Positions 1-9,973 of a stretch of DNA of 64,000 bases are shown piece by piece. The DNA is from an uncultured Pelagibacteraceae bacterium. Lineage in GTDB: Bacteria > Pseudomonadota > Alphaproteobacteria > Pelagibacterales > Pelagibacteraceae. Below the pieces are notes generated by a model. It made no database searches, was not told where the DNA came from, and saw nothing but the letters and a program-made list of their open reading frames with translations. Position 1 is the first letter of the stretch. Each line of letters starts with the position of its first letter. The DNA is taken from positions 1-64,000 of the forward strand of contig CACLVA010000005.1 of NCBI GenBank assembly GCA_902610315.1, in the 5' to 3' direction. A program made the position numbers and the translations under genes.

Positions 1-1156
1 AACTCCAATCTAGTGTGCTCTTCATATGAAATGCAATTTGGTTACTTATCAAGGTGCCGGATGCACCACCTACTAGCGCTGGGGTAATGTAATATCCAAT
101 CGCTAATATAAAAACTAACAAGCAACCTGCACCAATTCCAGGAATAGTTAAGGGAAAATATACCTTCCAAAATGTGATGAATGGTGTTCCTCCGAGTGAT
201 TTTCCAGCTCTCATTAAGCTTGGGGATATCGTTTTCATTACACTATATAAAGGTAAAACCATAAAAGGTAATAAAATTTGTGTCATTGCAACGTAAGTTC
301 CAGTTTTATTGTACATCATCTCGGGCCGGTTATCGTCAGCTACTAAGCCAGTCATGACAAAGAAATCATTAACTACTCCTTGCTGTTGAAGAAGTATCAT
401 CCAACTTGCGGTTCTAACTAATAAAGATGTCCAAAATGGAAGTAGCACACAAATCATTAAAAGGTTGCTGTACTTCATTGGTAATGTTGCAAGTAAATGT
501 GCAATTGGATAAGCCATTAAGAAACATAGTAGAGTTACAAAGAAAGCTATTTCTAAAGTTCTAAGCCAAAGTACTCTATGTATTCTACGATCTTCCTCTA
601 CACTTACAATTTCACCCTCTTCATTTTTATACATATCCATGCCCTTCAAATATTTTGCACTTGTGAATGCAGGTGCTCGTCTTTTTATAGCTCTCCAATA
701 TTCAACATCTGCCCATCTTTTGTGAACAGCCATTATTTGATCTTTATAATTTCCTTCCTCGAAGTTTTTGGCCTTTCTTCGTAATTTTTTTAAAATACTT
801 TTAAAACCATTCTTGGTATAATTTAATTGAGTAGAAAGTTTTCCATCACGTTTTTCCTCTACTAATTTTTGAAAATCTAAATAGAAAGCCTCGAATACTT
901 CCTCAGGTGGCATTTCATTTCCGTCCCACTTTTCCATCGATTTAAATGTTTTTGGCAACATTTCAGTAACCATTTTATCATCGACACTTCTCATGAGCAT
1001 GTCGCCGATTGGAAAGATATAAGTGATAAGTAAAAATAATAATAAAGGTGCAACTAAAAGAAATGCTTTAATTTTATTTTTTCTTTCAGCTTTTTTTAAA
1101 CTTACCTCAAGAGGTATTCCGTCTGTTGTTAAAATTTTTCCAGTTTCGCTGCTCAT
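1..1156 (-). CDS. potB: ABC transporter permease, PotB-like (spermidine/putrescine type), truncated by window start
   Basis: Open frame on minus strand from ATG at 1156 to the window edge (absent from ORF track because it is open-ended); MSSETGKILTTDGIPLEV..., membrane segments and a permease-type motif (SLGGTPFITFWKVYFPLTIPGIGAG); next to potD/potA-like genes. Confidence 0.85.
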   Translation of the reverse strand, partial: MSSETGKILTTDGIPLEVSLKKAERKNKIKAFLLVAPLLLFLLITYIFPIGDMLMRSVDDKMVTEMLPKTFKSMEKWDGNEMPPEEVFEAFYLDFQKLVEEKRDGKLSTQLNYTKNGFKSILKKLRRKAKNFEEGNYKDQIMAVHKRWADVEYWRAIKRRAPAFTSAKYLKGMDMYKNEEGEIVSVEEDRRIHRVLWLRTLEIAFFVTLLCFLMAYPIAHLLATLPMKYSNLLMICVLLPFWTSLLVRTASWMILLQQQGVVNDFFVMTGLVADDNRPEMMYNKTGTYVAMTQILLPFMVLPLYSVMKTISPSLMRAGKSLGGTPFITFWKVYFPLTIPGIGAGCLLVFILAIGYYITPALVGGASGTLISNQIAFHMKSTLDWS

Positions 1157-1165
1157 AAAATAAAA

Positions 1166-1191
1166 AAGGGCGGTTATAAATAACCGCCCTT
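1166..1191 (-). terminator. Intra-operon hairpin/attenuator between the SBP gene and permease
   Basis: Perfect 11-bp stem AAGGGCGGTTA/TAACCGCCCTT, 4-nt loop, followed on minus strand by a T6 tract. Confidence 0.8.
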
Positions 1192-1227
1192 AATATAATA
1201 TATAATTTTAGTCTTTAAAACTTAAAA

Positions 1228-2343
1228 TTATAGACCAGACTTCATTGCTTCCCATTTTTCACCAAGCTCTGTACCGTTATCAGCCCAGAATATTGGATCT
1301 ACTAAGAAGTAATTTTTAGTGTTTGCTGGTGCAGTTGGCATTTGTGGTACCATGTTAGTCTTACCATCTTTATACCATGGCTCACCTGCTGCCATAACTT
1401 TAAGTGATGATTTTCTCCAAGGTGCATATGCAATATATTTTGCACTTCCTGCTAAACCTTCTGTACTTGTCATCATCGCTAGTGCTTTTTTAGCATCAGC
1501 TTCGTTTGGTCCACCTTTAACTAGTACGAAATATTCGTAGTCAAGACCTTGACCATCCCAAACTTGTTTGATTGGAGCGCCTTCACCGATTTCTGCGTTG
1601 AAGAATCTACCATTCCAACCAGTTGCCATAACAACTTCACCAGACACTAATAGTTCTGGTGGTTGAGCACCTGCTGACCAAAATACACATCCACCGTTAG
1701 GGTCTGTGCAAAGTTCTTTGATCTTGTTCATTGCTCTGTTTACACCTTTTTCAGTTTCAAGAGCTTTGTAGATTTTTGCTCCACCTTTTCCTGGCTTAAT
1801 ACCATCTGCTGCTAAAGCGATCTCTAAGTTTGTCAGAGCGCTTTTGTAGATAGCTCTTTTTCCAGGGAATTTTTTTGTATTAAAGAAATCTTTTATAGTC
1901 TTTGGTGTGCCTTTAACATTGTTTGTGTTGTAAGCATAGTTCCAAGAATATAAAATGTTTCCTACAGCACACTTACTTGGCATTGGAGCAAAGAAATCTT
2001 TACTCGCTGCAGTACCATCTGGTGCTGGTGGAAAGTCTTTGTCGAAATCAAATTCTACAAATAAACCTTCGTCACATCCAGTGATAGTGTCCATAGCAAA
2101 TACGTCGATAATATCCCACGTAATTTTGCCTGCCTCTTTTTGTGCTTTAATCTCTGATAATCCACCTGAATAGTCGACCCAATTGATCGGTACACCAAGT
2201 TTTTTAGCAGTTGGGTCACCATATCCTAACTTTTGTGACTCTGTGTAAGCTCCACCCCAAGATGCAACAGTAACTGCAAATGCTGATGAGCTTATAGAAA
2301 GTGCAAAAGATAGAACTAGTAACAATTTACTTAGTTTTTTCAT
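1228..2343 (-). CDS. potD: Extracellular solute-binding protein, PotD-like
   Basis: Signal peptide MKKLSKLLLVLSFALSISSSAFA; VASWGGAYTESQ motif; GGAGGAATA upstream of ATG. Confidence 0.85.
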   Translation of the reverse strand: MKKLSKLLLVLSFALSISSSAFAVTVASWGGAYTESQKLGYGDPTAKKLGVPINWVDYSGGLSEIKAQKEAGKITWDIIDVFAMDTITGCDEGLFVEFDFDKDFPPAPDGTAASKDFFAPMPSKCAVGNILYSWNYAYNTNNVKGTPKTIKDFFNTKKFPGKRAIYKSALTNLEIALAADGIKPGKGGAKIYKALETEKGVNRAMNKIKELCTDPNGGCVFWSAGAQPPELLVSGEVVMATGWNGRFFNAEIGEGAPIKQVWDGQGLDYEYFVLVKGGPNEADAKKALAMMTSTEGLAGSAKYIAYAPWRKSSLKVMAAGEPWYKDGKTNMVPQMPTAPANTKNYFLVDPIFWADNGTELGEKWEAMKSGL

Positions 2344-2463
2344 TATTCCTCCGTTTAAACGTTTTTTAAAAGCTAATTACAGCAATATATAGGTGAGGAG
2401 TCAACAGCGCATTTCATTAAAATATGCCTAATTTATTAAGATAAATTTATTTAAACCTGGGGT

Positions 2464-3552
2464 TTATTTTGGGTCTAACGCTCTCGCATCATGACTATTC
2501 CAGCTAACATTTATCTCATTTCCCATTTTAATATCCATGTTAGCGGAACTGTTTGGAACTTTTAAAATAAATTCTTTGTTTCCTAGCAAGTCTATTCTTA
2601 CCCTAGTGTGGTCACCATGATATATAATTTCCTCAATTTTACCTTTAAAATTATTATCCATTTTGTTTTTTGTGTTTATAAGAGCTCTCTCTGGTCTTAA
2701 TGATACAGTAGTTCTGTCACCATTTGAATTCACAGATATTGGATTGGCAATTATCTCTGAACCATTTGATAATTTTACTTTACATTGATCCTTTTGAAAG
2801 TTTGTTACTTCGCCCGCAAAAGTATTATTTTCTCCTATGAACTCTGCTACAAAAGAATTAACAGGCTCTTCGTATAATTTGTCTGGAGAAGAGAGTTGTT
2901 GAACCTTTCCGTCATTAAATACAGCAATCCTATTAGACATTGTAAGAGCTTCGCTCTGATCATGCGTAACGTATACAACAGTAACTCCTATGCTTTCATG
3001 AATATGTTTAATTTCATATTGCATACTTTCTCTAAGATTTTTATCCAAGGCTCCTAGAGGTTCATCCATTAATACCACTTGAGGGTCGAACACTAAAGCT
3101 CTAGCAACAGCAACACGTTGTTGTTGACCACCTGATAATTGTCCCGGCATTCTGTTTTCAAAACCAGATAATGATACCATTGATAATGCCTTATCAACTT
3201 TCTTATCTATATCATCTTTATTTATTTTTCTTACTTTAAGAGGAAAGGCTAAGTTTTCATAAACAGTCATGTGTGGGAACAATGCATAATTTTGAAAAAC
3301 CATTCCGATACCTCTTTTATGAGGTGGTATGTTTGATATAGGATTTTTATCTAAGAAAATTTCACCATTTGTTGGAGTTTCAAACCCAGCTAGCATCATT
3401 AAACAAGTAGTTTTACCTGAACCAGATGGTCCAAGCATCGTAATAAATTCTCCTTCAGCAATATCTAAATTTAAATCTTTTACAACAAGGACCTTGCCGT
3501 CATAACTTTTGTCTACTTTATCGAATTTTACAAATTCTTGGTTCTTTGACAT
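2464..3552 (-). CDS. potA: ABC transporter ATP-binding protein, PotA-like
   Basis: Walker A GPSGSGKTT, signature LSGGQQQRVAVARAL, Walker B VVLMDEP, C-terminal TOBE-like region. Confidence 0.9.
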   Translation of the reverse strand: MSKNQEFVKFDKVDKSYDGKVLVVKDLNLDIAEGEFITMLGPSGSGKTTCLMMLAGFETPTNGEIFLDKNPISNIPPHKRGIGMVFQNYALFPHMTVYENLAFPLKVRKINKDDIDKKVDKALSMVSLSGFENRMPGQLSGGQQQRVAVARALVFDPQVVLMDEPLGALDKNLRESMQYEIKHIHESIGVTVVYVTHDQSEALTMSNRIAVFNDGKVQQLSSPDKLYEEPVNSFVAEFIGENNTFAGEVTNFQKDQCKVKLSNGSEIIANPISVNSNGDRTTVSLRPERALINTKNKMDNNFKGKIEEIIYHGDHTRVRIDLLGNKEFILKVPNSSANMDIKMGNEINVSWNSHDARALDPK

Positions 3553-3594
3553 TGGATAAGGTTTAAAACATTTGTAGGCTAATATTTCAAGTTT

Positions 3595-4761
3595 TTATTT
3601 TACGTGTAAATCTCTTGAAAAATTGCATAATAACTCATTTCCACCTTCAGTAATCCTTACAGACTCTGAAGCTTCAACCCCCCAATCACCAAATTGCATT
3701 ACAGCTATCATATGATAACAAACATTCGGTTTTAAAATTGTCATATCGCCTTTAGAAATATTAAGAGTATGTTCGCCCCAATCTGGTGGATATCCTATTC
3801 CAATTGAATAACCGGTTCTAGATTCTTTTTTAATTTTGTATTTATCTAATATTGCCCAAAATTTTTCAGCAACGTCATTAGCGGTGTTTCCGGGTTTGCT
3901 TGCTTTTATACCAGCCTCTAAAGCTTCATTTGTTGCATTCATCGCATCAATTTTTTTTTGTTCTGGTTTTCCTAGGTTAACAGTTCTTGCCATTGGAGCA
4001 TGGTATCTTTTGTAGGTGCCAGATAATTCTACGACAGTAGCCTCTCCAGTCATAAATTTTTCATCGCTTGCTGTTAGATGTGATGCCGAAGTACCTTTAC
4101 CAGTAGGTAAAAGAGTTGCTATACTTGCATATTCACCACCAAATTCATTTGTTCCTTTAAATAATGATTTCTGTATCTCTGCAACAGCATCGCATTGTCT
4201 TACACCTGGATTAATTATGTCCATCGCTGTCTTCATTGCATTTTCTGAGATAATTGCAGCCTTTTTCATAAAATCTATTTCAGCATTCGATTTAACTACC
4301 CTTACCCAATTTACTAACCTTTCTGAGTCTTTTATTTTGGCGTTGGGCAATCCTTGTTTGAGCTTTTCATAACAGTATGCCGTAAAATAATGAGCATCCA
4401 TCTCTACCCCAATTTGTAGTTTATCCCATTTATTTTTTTTTAATAAATCCACTAATGCATCGTACGGATGAGATGGCCAAGTATGAATATATTTTTCATC
4501 GTAAATAACTATATTTTCTTTTTTAAGATATGTTTTTATAAATGCTCCACCTGCATCTTGAGCTCTTATAAAACAAATAGGTTCATCAGAATTAATATGT
4601 ACAATTACACACTGAGCATAATAAAATGACCATGCATCATAACCAGTCAAATAATTTATATTTGCTGTGTCTTGGGATATCAAAAGCTCAATACCTTTTT
4701 TTTGCATTGATGATTGAACTTTTTTTAGTCGTTCTTTGTATTCATTTTTAGAAAAGCTCAT
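3595..4761 (-). CDS. doeA: M24 family hydrolase, ectoine hydrolase DoeA/EutD-like
   Basis: M24 fold; NINYLTGYDAWSFY and C-terminal VEASESVRITEGGNELLCNFSRDL resemble DoeA; adjacent EutA-like gene. Confidence 0.7.
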   Translation of the reverse strand: MSFSKNEYKERLKKVQSSMQKKGIELLISQDTANINYLTGYDAWSFYYAQCVIVHINSDEPICFIRAQDAGGAFIKTYLKKENIVIYDEKYIHTWPSHPYDALVDLLKKNKWDKLQIGVEMDAHYFTAYCYEKLKQGLPNAKIKDSERLVNWVRVVKSNAEIDFMKKAAIISENAMKTAMDIINPGVRQCDAVAEIQKSLFKGTNEFGGEYASIATLLPTGKGTSASHLTASDEKFMTGEATVVELSGTYKRYHAPMARTVNLGKPEQKKIDAMNATNEALEAGIKASKPGNTANDVAEKFWAILDKYKIKKESRTGYSIGIGYPPDWGEHTLNISKGDMTILKPNVCYHMIAVMQFGDWGVEASESVRITEGGNELLCNFSRDLHVK

Positions 4762-4770
4762 ATTTTAACG

Positions 4771-5511
4771 CTAAGAAAATAAACTTCCATAACCTTTTAT
4801 CGAATTATTTCTATTTATATTTTCTAAGGTTTCCCAAATTAAAGCTTGATTACTTGATAAAACAGTCATGTTTAATTTTTTTTCTAACTTTTCGATTATG
4901 TTTAAGACTGGTAATGAGGTGCAAGATACGAATAGAGCCTCAGCGTCTTTGTGGTTTATGCTAGACAAAATTTTAAATAATTGATCTTGATCTACTCTTC
5001 CAATATCGACATCAGACTGAATATCAAAATAAGTGTTTGAGGTAACTTCAAAATTATTATTTTTAAAAAAGTTAACAACATCATCATTTACACTTTTAGT
5101 ATAGGGAGTTACTATTGAAATCTTATTAATATTTTTTTTCTTCAATGCATTTAAAGCTGCTGTGCTTGGGGCTGTTACTAAAGCATCTGGTTTGGCAATA
5201 TTAATCTTTCTTTTAATGTTATCATAACCTGAAACAATTGTTCCTGATGTACAACCATAAACTATACAATCTATTTTTTCTCCAGGAAGAATCTTTTGAG
5301 TTACAGATGTAATTTTATTCGTCATTTTTTTTAAGTTTTCTGCTGTAACAGGATTATAATTAGTTATTCTATTCACATAAAGATCAGCCGGAATTCTACT
5401 AAAAACTTTTAGAAAATCTTTCTCAATCATCACATCGGTTGCTAAAACAATTAGCCCTACCCTCGGGTTCGTTTTTTTTATGAAATGAGGTTTAATTTTT
5501 TTGGATTCCAT
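4771..5511 (-). CDS. Asp/Glu racemase superfamily (maleate isomerase / EutA-like)
   Basis: PRVGLIVLATDVMIEKDF, DCIVYGCTSGT and ALFVSCTSLP cysteine motifs; next to doeA-like gene. Confidence 0.7.
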   Translation of the reverse strand: MESKKIKPHFIKKTNPRVGLIVLATDVMIEKDFLKVFSRIPADLYVNRITNYNPVTAENLKKMTNKITSVTQKILPGEKIDCIVYGCTSGTIVSGYDNIKRKINIAKPDALVTAPSTAALNALKKKNINKISIVTPYTKSVNDDVVNFFKNNNFEVTSNTYFDIQSDVDIGRVDQDQLFKILSSINHKDAEALFVSCTSLPVLNIIEKLEKKLNMTVLSSNQALIWETLENINRNNSIKGYGSLFS

Positions 5512-5544
5512 AATAATAAGTTATATTATTAATATAAAGATATC

Positions 5545-6777
5545 ATGTTTAATGCTTATTATCATAAAAAAATCAAACCTTATTTTAAAATATTATTGTT
5601 GTCAGTAATATATATTTCTATTTTCATATCAAAATCTCATGCTGAAGATCACAATGAAGTCAAGGTAGGTATTTTACTTGGATTTTCTGGTGTAGTCGAG
5701 AGTTTAACACCATCTATGGCTGACTCTGCTGAGCTAGCATTTAATGAGATATCAAATGATGTGGACCTTTCAAAAAAAATTAAATTTAAAATTCAAAGGG
5801 CAGATACAAGTTGTAGTAATAAAAATTTAGCAAAAGACTCTGCAACAAAATTAATTGGAGAGGGTGTTACAGCAATCATAGGGGCTGCTTGTCCAGACCT
5901 TACTATGGAAATTGCAAAAAATATTTTGATACCTAAAAAAATATTGATGATTTCACCAGCAGATGCATCTAATGAATTAATTCAATTAAACGATAATGGT
6001 TATGTATTTAGAACAACGCCTCCGAAAATAAGAGGTAGCCAAATTTTGGCCGATATAACCTCAGATAAAGGAATAAAAAAAGTGGCAATTTCTTACAGTG
6101 ATAATAAAGACTATGAAATATTTGCAAAAACTTACAGCAAAGCACTAAATAAAAATAAAATAAAAACTACAATCATGATATCCCACAACAAAAATATTAA
6201 CGATTATTCAAAACATATATCAGCGCTAACAGCCGCAGGAGGGGATGCTTTAGCAATCATAAGTGATATTGAATTAGGTGGTGATAAAATTATTAGCTCT
6301 ATGTTAGATTCAGGTATGTTTAGATCATTTATACTACCTGATAATATGATAGATCCGAAAATAATCGATAGGTTTAAAGACAAAGATTTAAAAAAATCTT
6401 TTGGTTATGTTCAAGGTCTATCAAATTTAGGTTCAGAAAAATTTATGGAATTAGCACAAAATTCAGGAATTGACTCTTCCAGTCCTTATACAGCTGAGTC
6501 ATATGATGCTGCGGCTATAATTATATTATCCAATTTTGCAAAATTTTATTCAAAGGAAAATTCTATTAATAAAAATATTTATTCTATAGCTAATAAGCCA
6601 GGCATTAAGATATTTCCAGGGGATTTAAAAAAAGCTATTAATATTTTAAGTGAGGGAAAATCAATTAATTACGAGGGCGCAACTGGAGTAGAATTTGATA
6701 AAATTGGTGATACTTTTGGATCATTTGTAGAAGTTGATTTTAATAAAGGCAAATTAAAAAGTAAAAAACTCAGGTAA
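5545..6777 (+). CDS. Branched-chain amino acid-type ABC substrate-binding protein (LivK family), no adjacent permease
   Basis: KVGILLGFSGVVESL, VTAIIGAACPDLTMEIA, TPPKIRGSQILAD; periplasmic binding protein type 1 pattern. Confidence 0.8.
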   Translation: MFNAYYHKKIKPYFKILLLSVIYISIFISKSHAEDHNEVKVGILLGFSGVVESLTPSMADSAELAFNEISNDVDLSKKIKFKIQRADTSCSNKNLAKDSATKLIGEGVTAIIGAACPDLTMEIAKNILIPKKILMISPADASNELIQLNDNGYVFRTTPPKIRGSQILADITSDKGIKKVAISYSDNKDYEIFAKTYSKALNKNKIKTTIMISHNKNINDYSKHISALTAAGGDALAIISDIELGGDKIISSMLDSGMFRSFILPDNMIDPKIIDRFKDKDLKKSFGYVQGLSNLGSEKFMELAQNSGIDSSSPYTAESYDAAAIIILSNFAKFYSKENSINKNIYSIANKPGIKIFPGDLKKAINILSEGKSINYEGATGVEFDKIGDTFGSFVEVDFNKGKLKSKKLR

Positions 6778-6780
6778 AAT

Positions 6781-7557
6781 TTAATAACTAAATTTAGCAG
6801 TTGGATATTTTTGTTTTTTTACCTCATCCTTAAATTTTTTAACAGCTATTGTTATATGCTTTCTTATATCATAAAAATTTTTTACGAATTTAATAGATGT
6901 CAAATTTAAACCAATTAAATCATCAGTAACTAAAACTTGGCCATCACAATTGACAGATGATCCTATTCCAATTGTTGGTATCTTTAATTTTTTTGTTATT
7001 TCTTTGGCTAAGGTTGTTTCAATACATTCTAATACAATTGAAAATACTCCATTTTTTTGAAGTAAAATCGCGTCAGCTAGAATATTTTTTCTTTCTATAG
7101 ATGTTTTTCCTTTATATCTAAATTTGCCTTTATGACTTTGTGGAAGAATTCCCAAATGGCCCATCACATTTATTTTATTTTTCCTTAAGTATTTGACAAT
7201 ATCTATTATTTTTTTTCCACCTTCTAATTTTACCGCATCTGCTTTTGAATATTTAATTATTTTTTTTGCATTTTTTAAAGCTTCCCTTCTATTTCTGTAA
7301 GTATTAAATGGCATATCAACAACCATTAAACTTTTTTTTACTCCTTGCCTAACACTTTTAGAATGCTCAATTATCATATTAAGGTTAACTTTTTTAGTTG
7401 TATTAAAGGAGTATAAAACTGAACCAAGGGAGTCACCAACTAAAATTATATCCGTATACTTGTCTAAAATTTCAGAAATATTTTTTGAATAAGAGGTTAA
7501 ACAAATAATTTTAGCTTTATTTTTTTTTTTTAATATCTTTTTAATTTTTACATTCAT
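6781..7557 (-). CDS. panB: 3-methyl-2-oxobutanoate hydroxymethyltransferase
   Basis: KIICLTSYSK, ILVGDSLG, VVDMPFNTYR, GHLGILPQ, IPTIGIGSSVNCDGQVLVTDDLIGL. Confidence 0.9.
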   Translation of the reverse strand: MNVKIKKILKKKNKAKIICLTSYSKNISEILDKYTDIILVGDSLGSVLYSFNTTKKVNLNMIIEHSKSVRQGVKKSLMVVDMPFNTYRNRREALKNAKKIIKYSKADAVKLEGGKKIIDIVKYLRKNKINVMGHLGILPQSHKGKFRYKGKTSIERKNILADAILLQKNGVFSIVLECIETTLAKEITKKLKIPTIGIGSSVNCDGQVLVTDDLIGLNLTSIKFVKNFYDIRKHITIAVKKFKDEVKKQKYPTAKFSY

Positions 7558-8501
7558 AAGATTTTATTAAGAATATTATTTGTCTCCATATTATATAATT
7601 TATATAAATTTTCAGCATCCTTTAACTCAATTTTTTTAAATCTTATTTTTGTACCAGGTGGTGTCTGTACTAGTTTGTCATAGTCAGCACTTATTATAAC
7701 CCCAAACTTTGGATAGCCTCCAATAGTACCGTGGTCTGATAGTAAAATAATCGGGTTACCATCAGCTGGTACTTGAATAGTGCCTTTAACTAAACCTTCA
7801 GACTTAATATTAGTTTTTTTGAGATTGACTAATTTCACTCCTTTTAACCTCATACCCATCCTATCTGTAAGTTTTGTAACCTCAAAATCTTTAGAGAAAA
7901 AATTATTAATAGAATCTTGAGAAAAATAATCAAAATTTGTTCCTTTTAATACCCTTATAAATTCTATTTTTGTATTAACAAAGTTTAACCGTCTATTAAA
8001 AATTGGTTTCTTTTCATTAAGAAGAATTTTTTGACCATTAATTAATTTACATCCATTATTAGGGCCTACATTAGCTCTTGTAGTCGTAGAATAGCTATTC
8101 CAGACTTTATCTATTTTAAATCCTCCACTCACAGAAAAATACCCATAAACAGATTTATTTGTCGAAATAATATCTATGACATCGCCGTCGTTAATTTCAA
8201 TTGTTTTGTAACACTCGCCCTTTTCTTTTTCGCTATTATTTCTGGCTAATATAAAATTTATCTCACCAGTAATTACAATATTTCTTTTATTTCCAAAGTA
8301 TTTTAAACAAGGTCCTTGAAAAGCAAACTCTAAAACTGGTTCATCTTTTCCATTATTTATAAGTCTGTTAGCAATCAAATAATTTCTTTTATCCATTACT
8401 CCGCTGAAAGGAATGCCAATATGATATAAGTTTTCTCTTCCCTGATCTTGAAATGTTGAGTTCAGGCCTCCTCTAATTACCTTAAAGTAATCACTTTTCA
8501 T
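7554..8501 (-). CDS. pxpC: 5-oxoprolinase subunit C (biotin-dependent carboxyltransferase family)
   Basis: GLNSTFQDQGRENLYHIGIPFSGVMDKRNYLIANRLI; VPADGNPIILLSDHGTIGGYPKFGVI. Confidence 0.88.
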   Translation of the reverse strand: MKSDYFKVIRGGLNSTFQDQGRENLYHIGIPFSGVMDKRNYLIANRLINNGKDEPVLEFAFQGPCLKYFGNKRNIVITGEINFILARNNSEKEKGECYKTIEINDGDVIDIISTNKSVYGYFSVSGGFKIDKVWNSYSTTTRANVGPNNGCKLINGQKILLNEKKPIFNRRLNFVNTKIEFIRVLKGTNFDYFSQDSINNFFSKDFEVTKLTDRMGMRLKGVKLVNLKKTNIKSEGLVKGTIQVPADGNPIILLSDHGTIGGYPKFGVIISADYDKLVQTPPGTKIRFKKIELKDAENLYKLYNMETNNILNKIL

Positions 8502-9168
8502 AAAATTTTATATAATCTTTTTTACTAATTTCATAGAATGTTATTTCATCACCAGGATTTATTAAATTTGGTTTTTTTTTGTGAGTTGAATCGAATATAC
8601 TTATCGGAGTATTTCCAATTATATTCCATCCACCTGGACTCTCAAAGGTATAAACATTACAGAATTGTTCTGTTATACCGACTGAACCTTTTGGGACTTT
8701 CACCCTAGGGGTTTCTAATCTATTCAGCTGAATTTTATAATTTATATCCCCCAGAAAGGGCATGCCCGCAACAAACCCCGTCATATAACAAAAATAAGTT
8801 TTATTAATAAAAATTTTTATTATATCGCTTTTAGATTTATTTAATTTTTCCTCTAACCTATCGATATCTAGTGAGTATTCTTTATCACAACATATAGGTA
8901 TACTAATTTTAGAACTTTCATTTTTTGTTTCATCATCTAACTTTAAGTTTAGTATATTATTTTTAAGTTCAATAAACGTAGTCTCATTTAAATCAAAAGT
9001 AATTATTAATTTATTATAGGAAGGAGATAAGTTAGTAACTCCTTTTAGGTTTTTATTTTTTAAAGTTCTAAAATATTTTATAACTTTAGAATTAATATCT
9101 TTAGTAACCTCCTCTCCAAAATCGCAATAAATTGCTGCGTCACCAAGATTGACTATATTTTTAATCAT
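8491..9168 (-). CDS. pxpB: 5-oxoprolinase subunit B (carboxyltransferase family)
   Basis: GFVAGMPFLGDI, RLETPRVKVPKGSVGITEQFCNVYTFESPGGWNIIGNTP. Confidence 0.88.
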   Translation of the reverse strand: MIKNIVNLGDAAIYCDFGEEVTKDINSKVIKYFRTLKNKNLKGVTNLSPSYNKLIITFDLNETTFIELKNNILNLKLDDETKNESSKISIPICCDKEYSLDIDRLEEKLNKSKSDIIKIFINKTYFCYMTGFVAGMPFLGDINYKIQLNRLETPRVKVPKGSVGITEQFCNVYTFESPGGWNIIGNTPISIFDSTHKKKPNLINPGDEITFYEISKKDYIKFYEK

Positions 9169-9171
9169 ACA

Positions 9172-9969
9172 ATGTTATACTTCATGTCAAATTTTATGGA
9201 AATTAATATTAATTGTGATTTAGGTGAAAAATCTAAACATCATTCTACAAGGCACGATCCTGATTTGCTCAAGATTGTAAATTCAGCAAATATCGCTTGT
9301 GGTTTCCATGCTGGTGACGAACAAACAATGATAAATACGATAGAAATTTCAAAAGTTAATAATGTTAGCATTGGTGCACACCCTTCGTTTAATGATCCTG
9401 AAAACTTTGGAAGAAAAAGACACCACTTGCCTGAAGATGTATTAAAAAAACTAATAATTGATCAATATGAAATTTTACAAAATATAGCGGAAAATTGTGG
9501 TACAAAAGTTACTCATATTAAGCCTCATGGAGCATTAAATAACATGGCCTGTGAAGATTTAGGTTTAGCAAAAATATTAGCAGAAACTATTTATAGTATA
9601 GATAAAAATTTAATTTATTTAGTTCCAACCGGATCAAAGATGGAAGAGGCTGCTAGAAAATTTGATATGAAAGTAGCGTGTGAAATATTTGCAGACAGAA
9701 ATTATGAAGATGATGGAAATCTTGTTTCAAGAAGCAAGATAAATGCTGTCATAACTGACCCAAAGAAATGCAAACAACATGTTCTCGACATGGTTGAAAG
9801 TCAGTCTATTAATTGCATGTCTGGTAAGAAAATAAAATGCAGTATAGATTCTATTTGTATTCACGGCGATAACGTAGAGTCTTTAGCAACTGCTAGGCAA
9901 ATTAAAAAAGTGCTTGAAGAAAATAATATTTACCTTAAACCATTAAATAATTTAAAAAAATTTTTATAA
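9172..9969 (+). CDS. pxpA: 5-oxoprolinase subunit A (LamB/YcsF family); start may be 9184 or 9196
   Basis: MEININCDLGE...ANIACGFHAGDEQTM, VSIGAHPSFNDPENFGRK, THIKPHGALNN, CIHGDN. Confidence 0.9.
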   Translation: MLYFMSNFMEININCDLGEKSKHHSTRHDPDLLKIVNSANIACGFHAGDEQTMINTIEISKVNNVSIGAHPSFNDPENFGRKRHHLPEDVLKKLIIDQYEILQNIAENCGTKVTHIKPHGALNNMACEDLGLAKILAETIYSIDKNLIYLVPTGSKMEEAARKFDMKVACEIFADRNYEDDGNLVSRSKINAVITDPKKCKQHVLDMVESQSINCMSGKKIKCSIDSICIHGDNVESLATARQIKKVLEENNIYLKPLNNLKKFL

Positions 9970-9973
9970 TCTT

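Noticed and set aside
578-784. 68-aa plus-strand ORF
   Set aside because: Antisense to the open-ended PotB-like permease, low-complexity hydrophobic content; not supported.
2353-2362. CGTTTAAACG palindrome upstream of potD
   Set aside because: Short perfect palindrome with no second copy noticed at other promoters; insufficient to call an operator.
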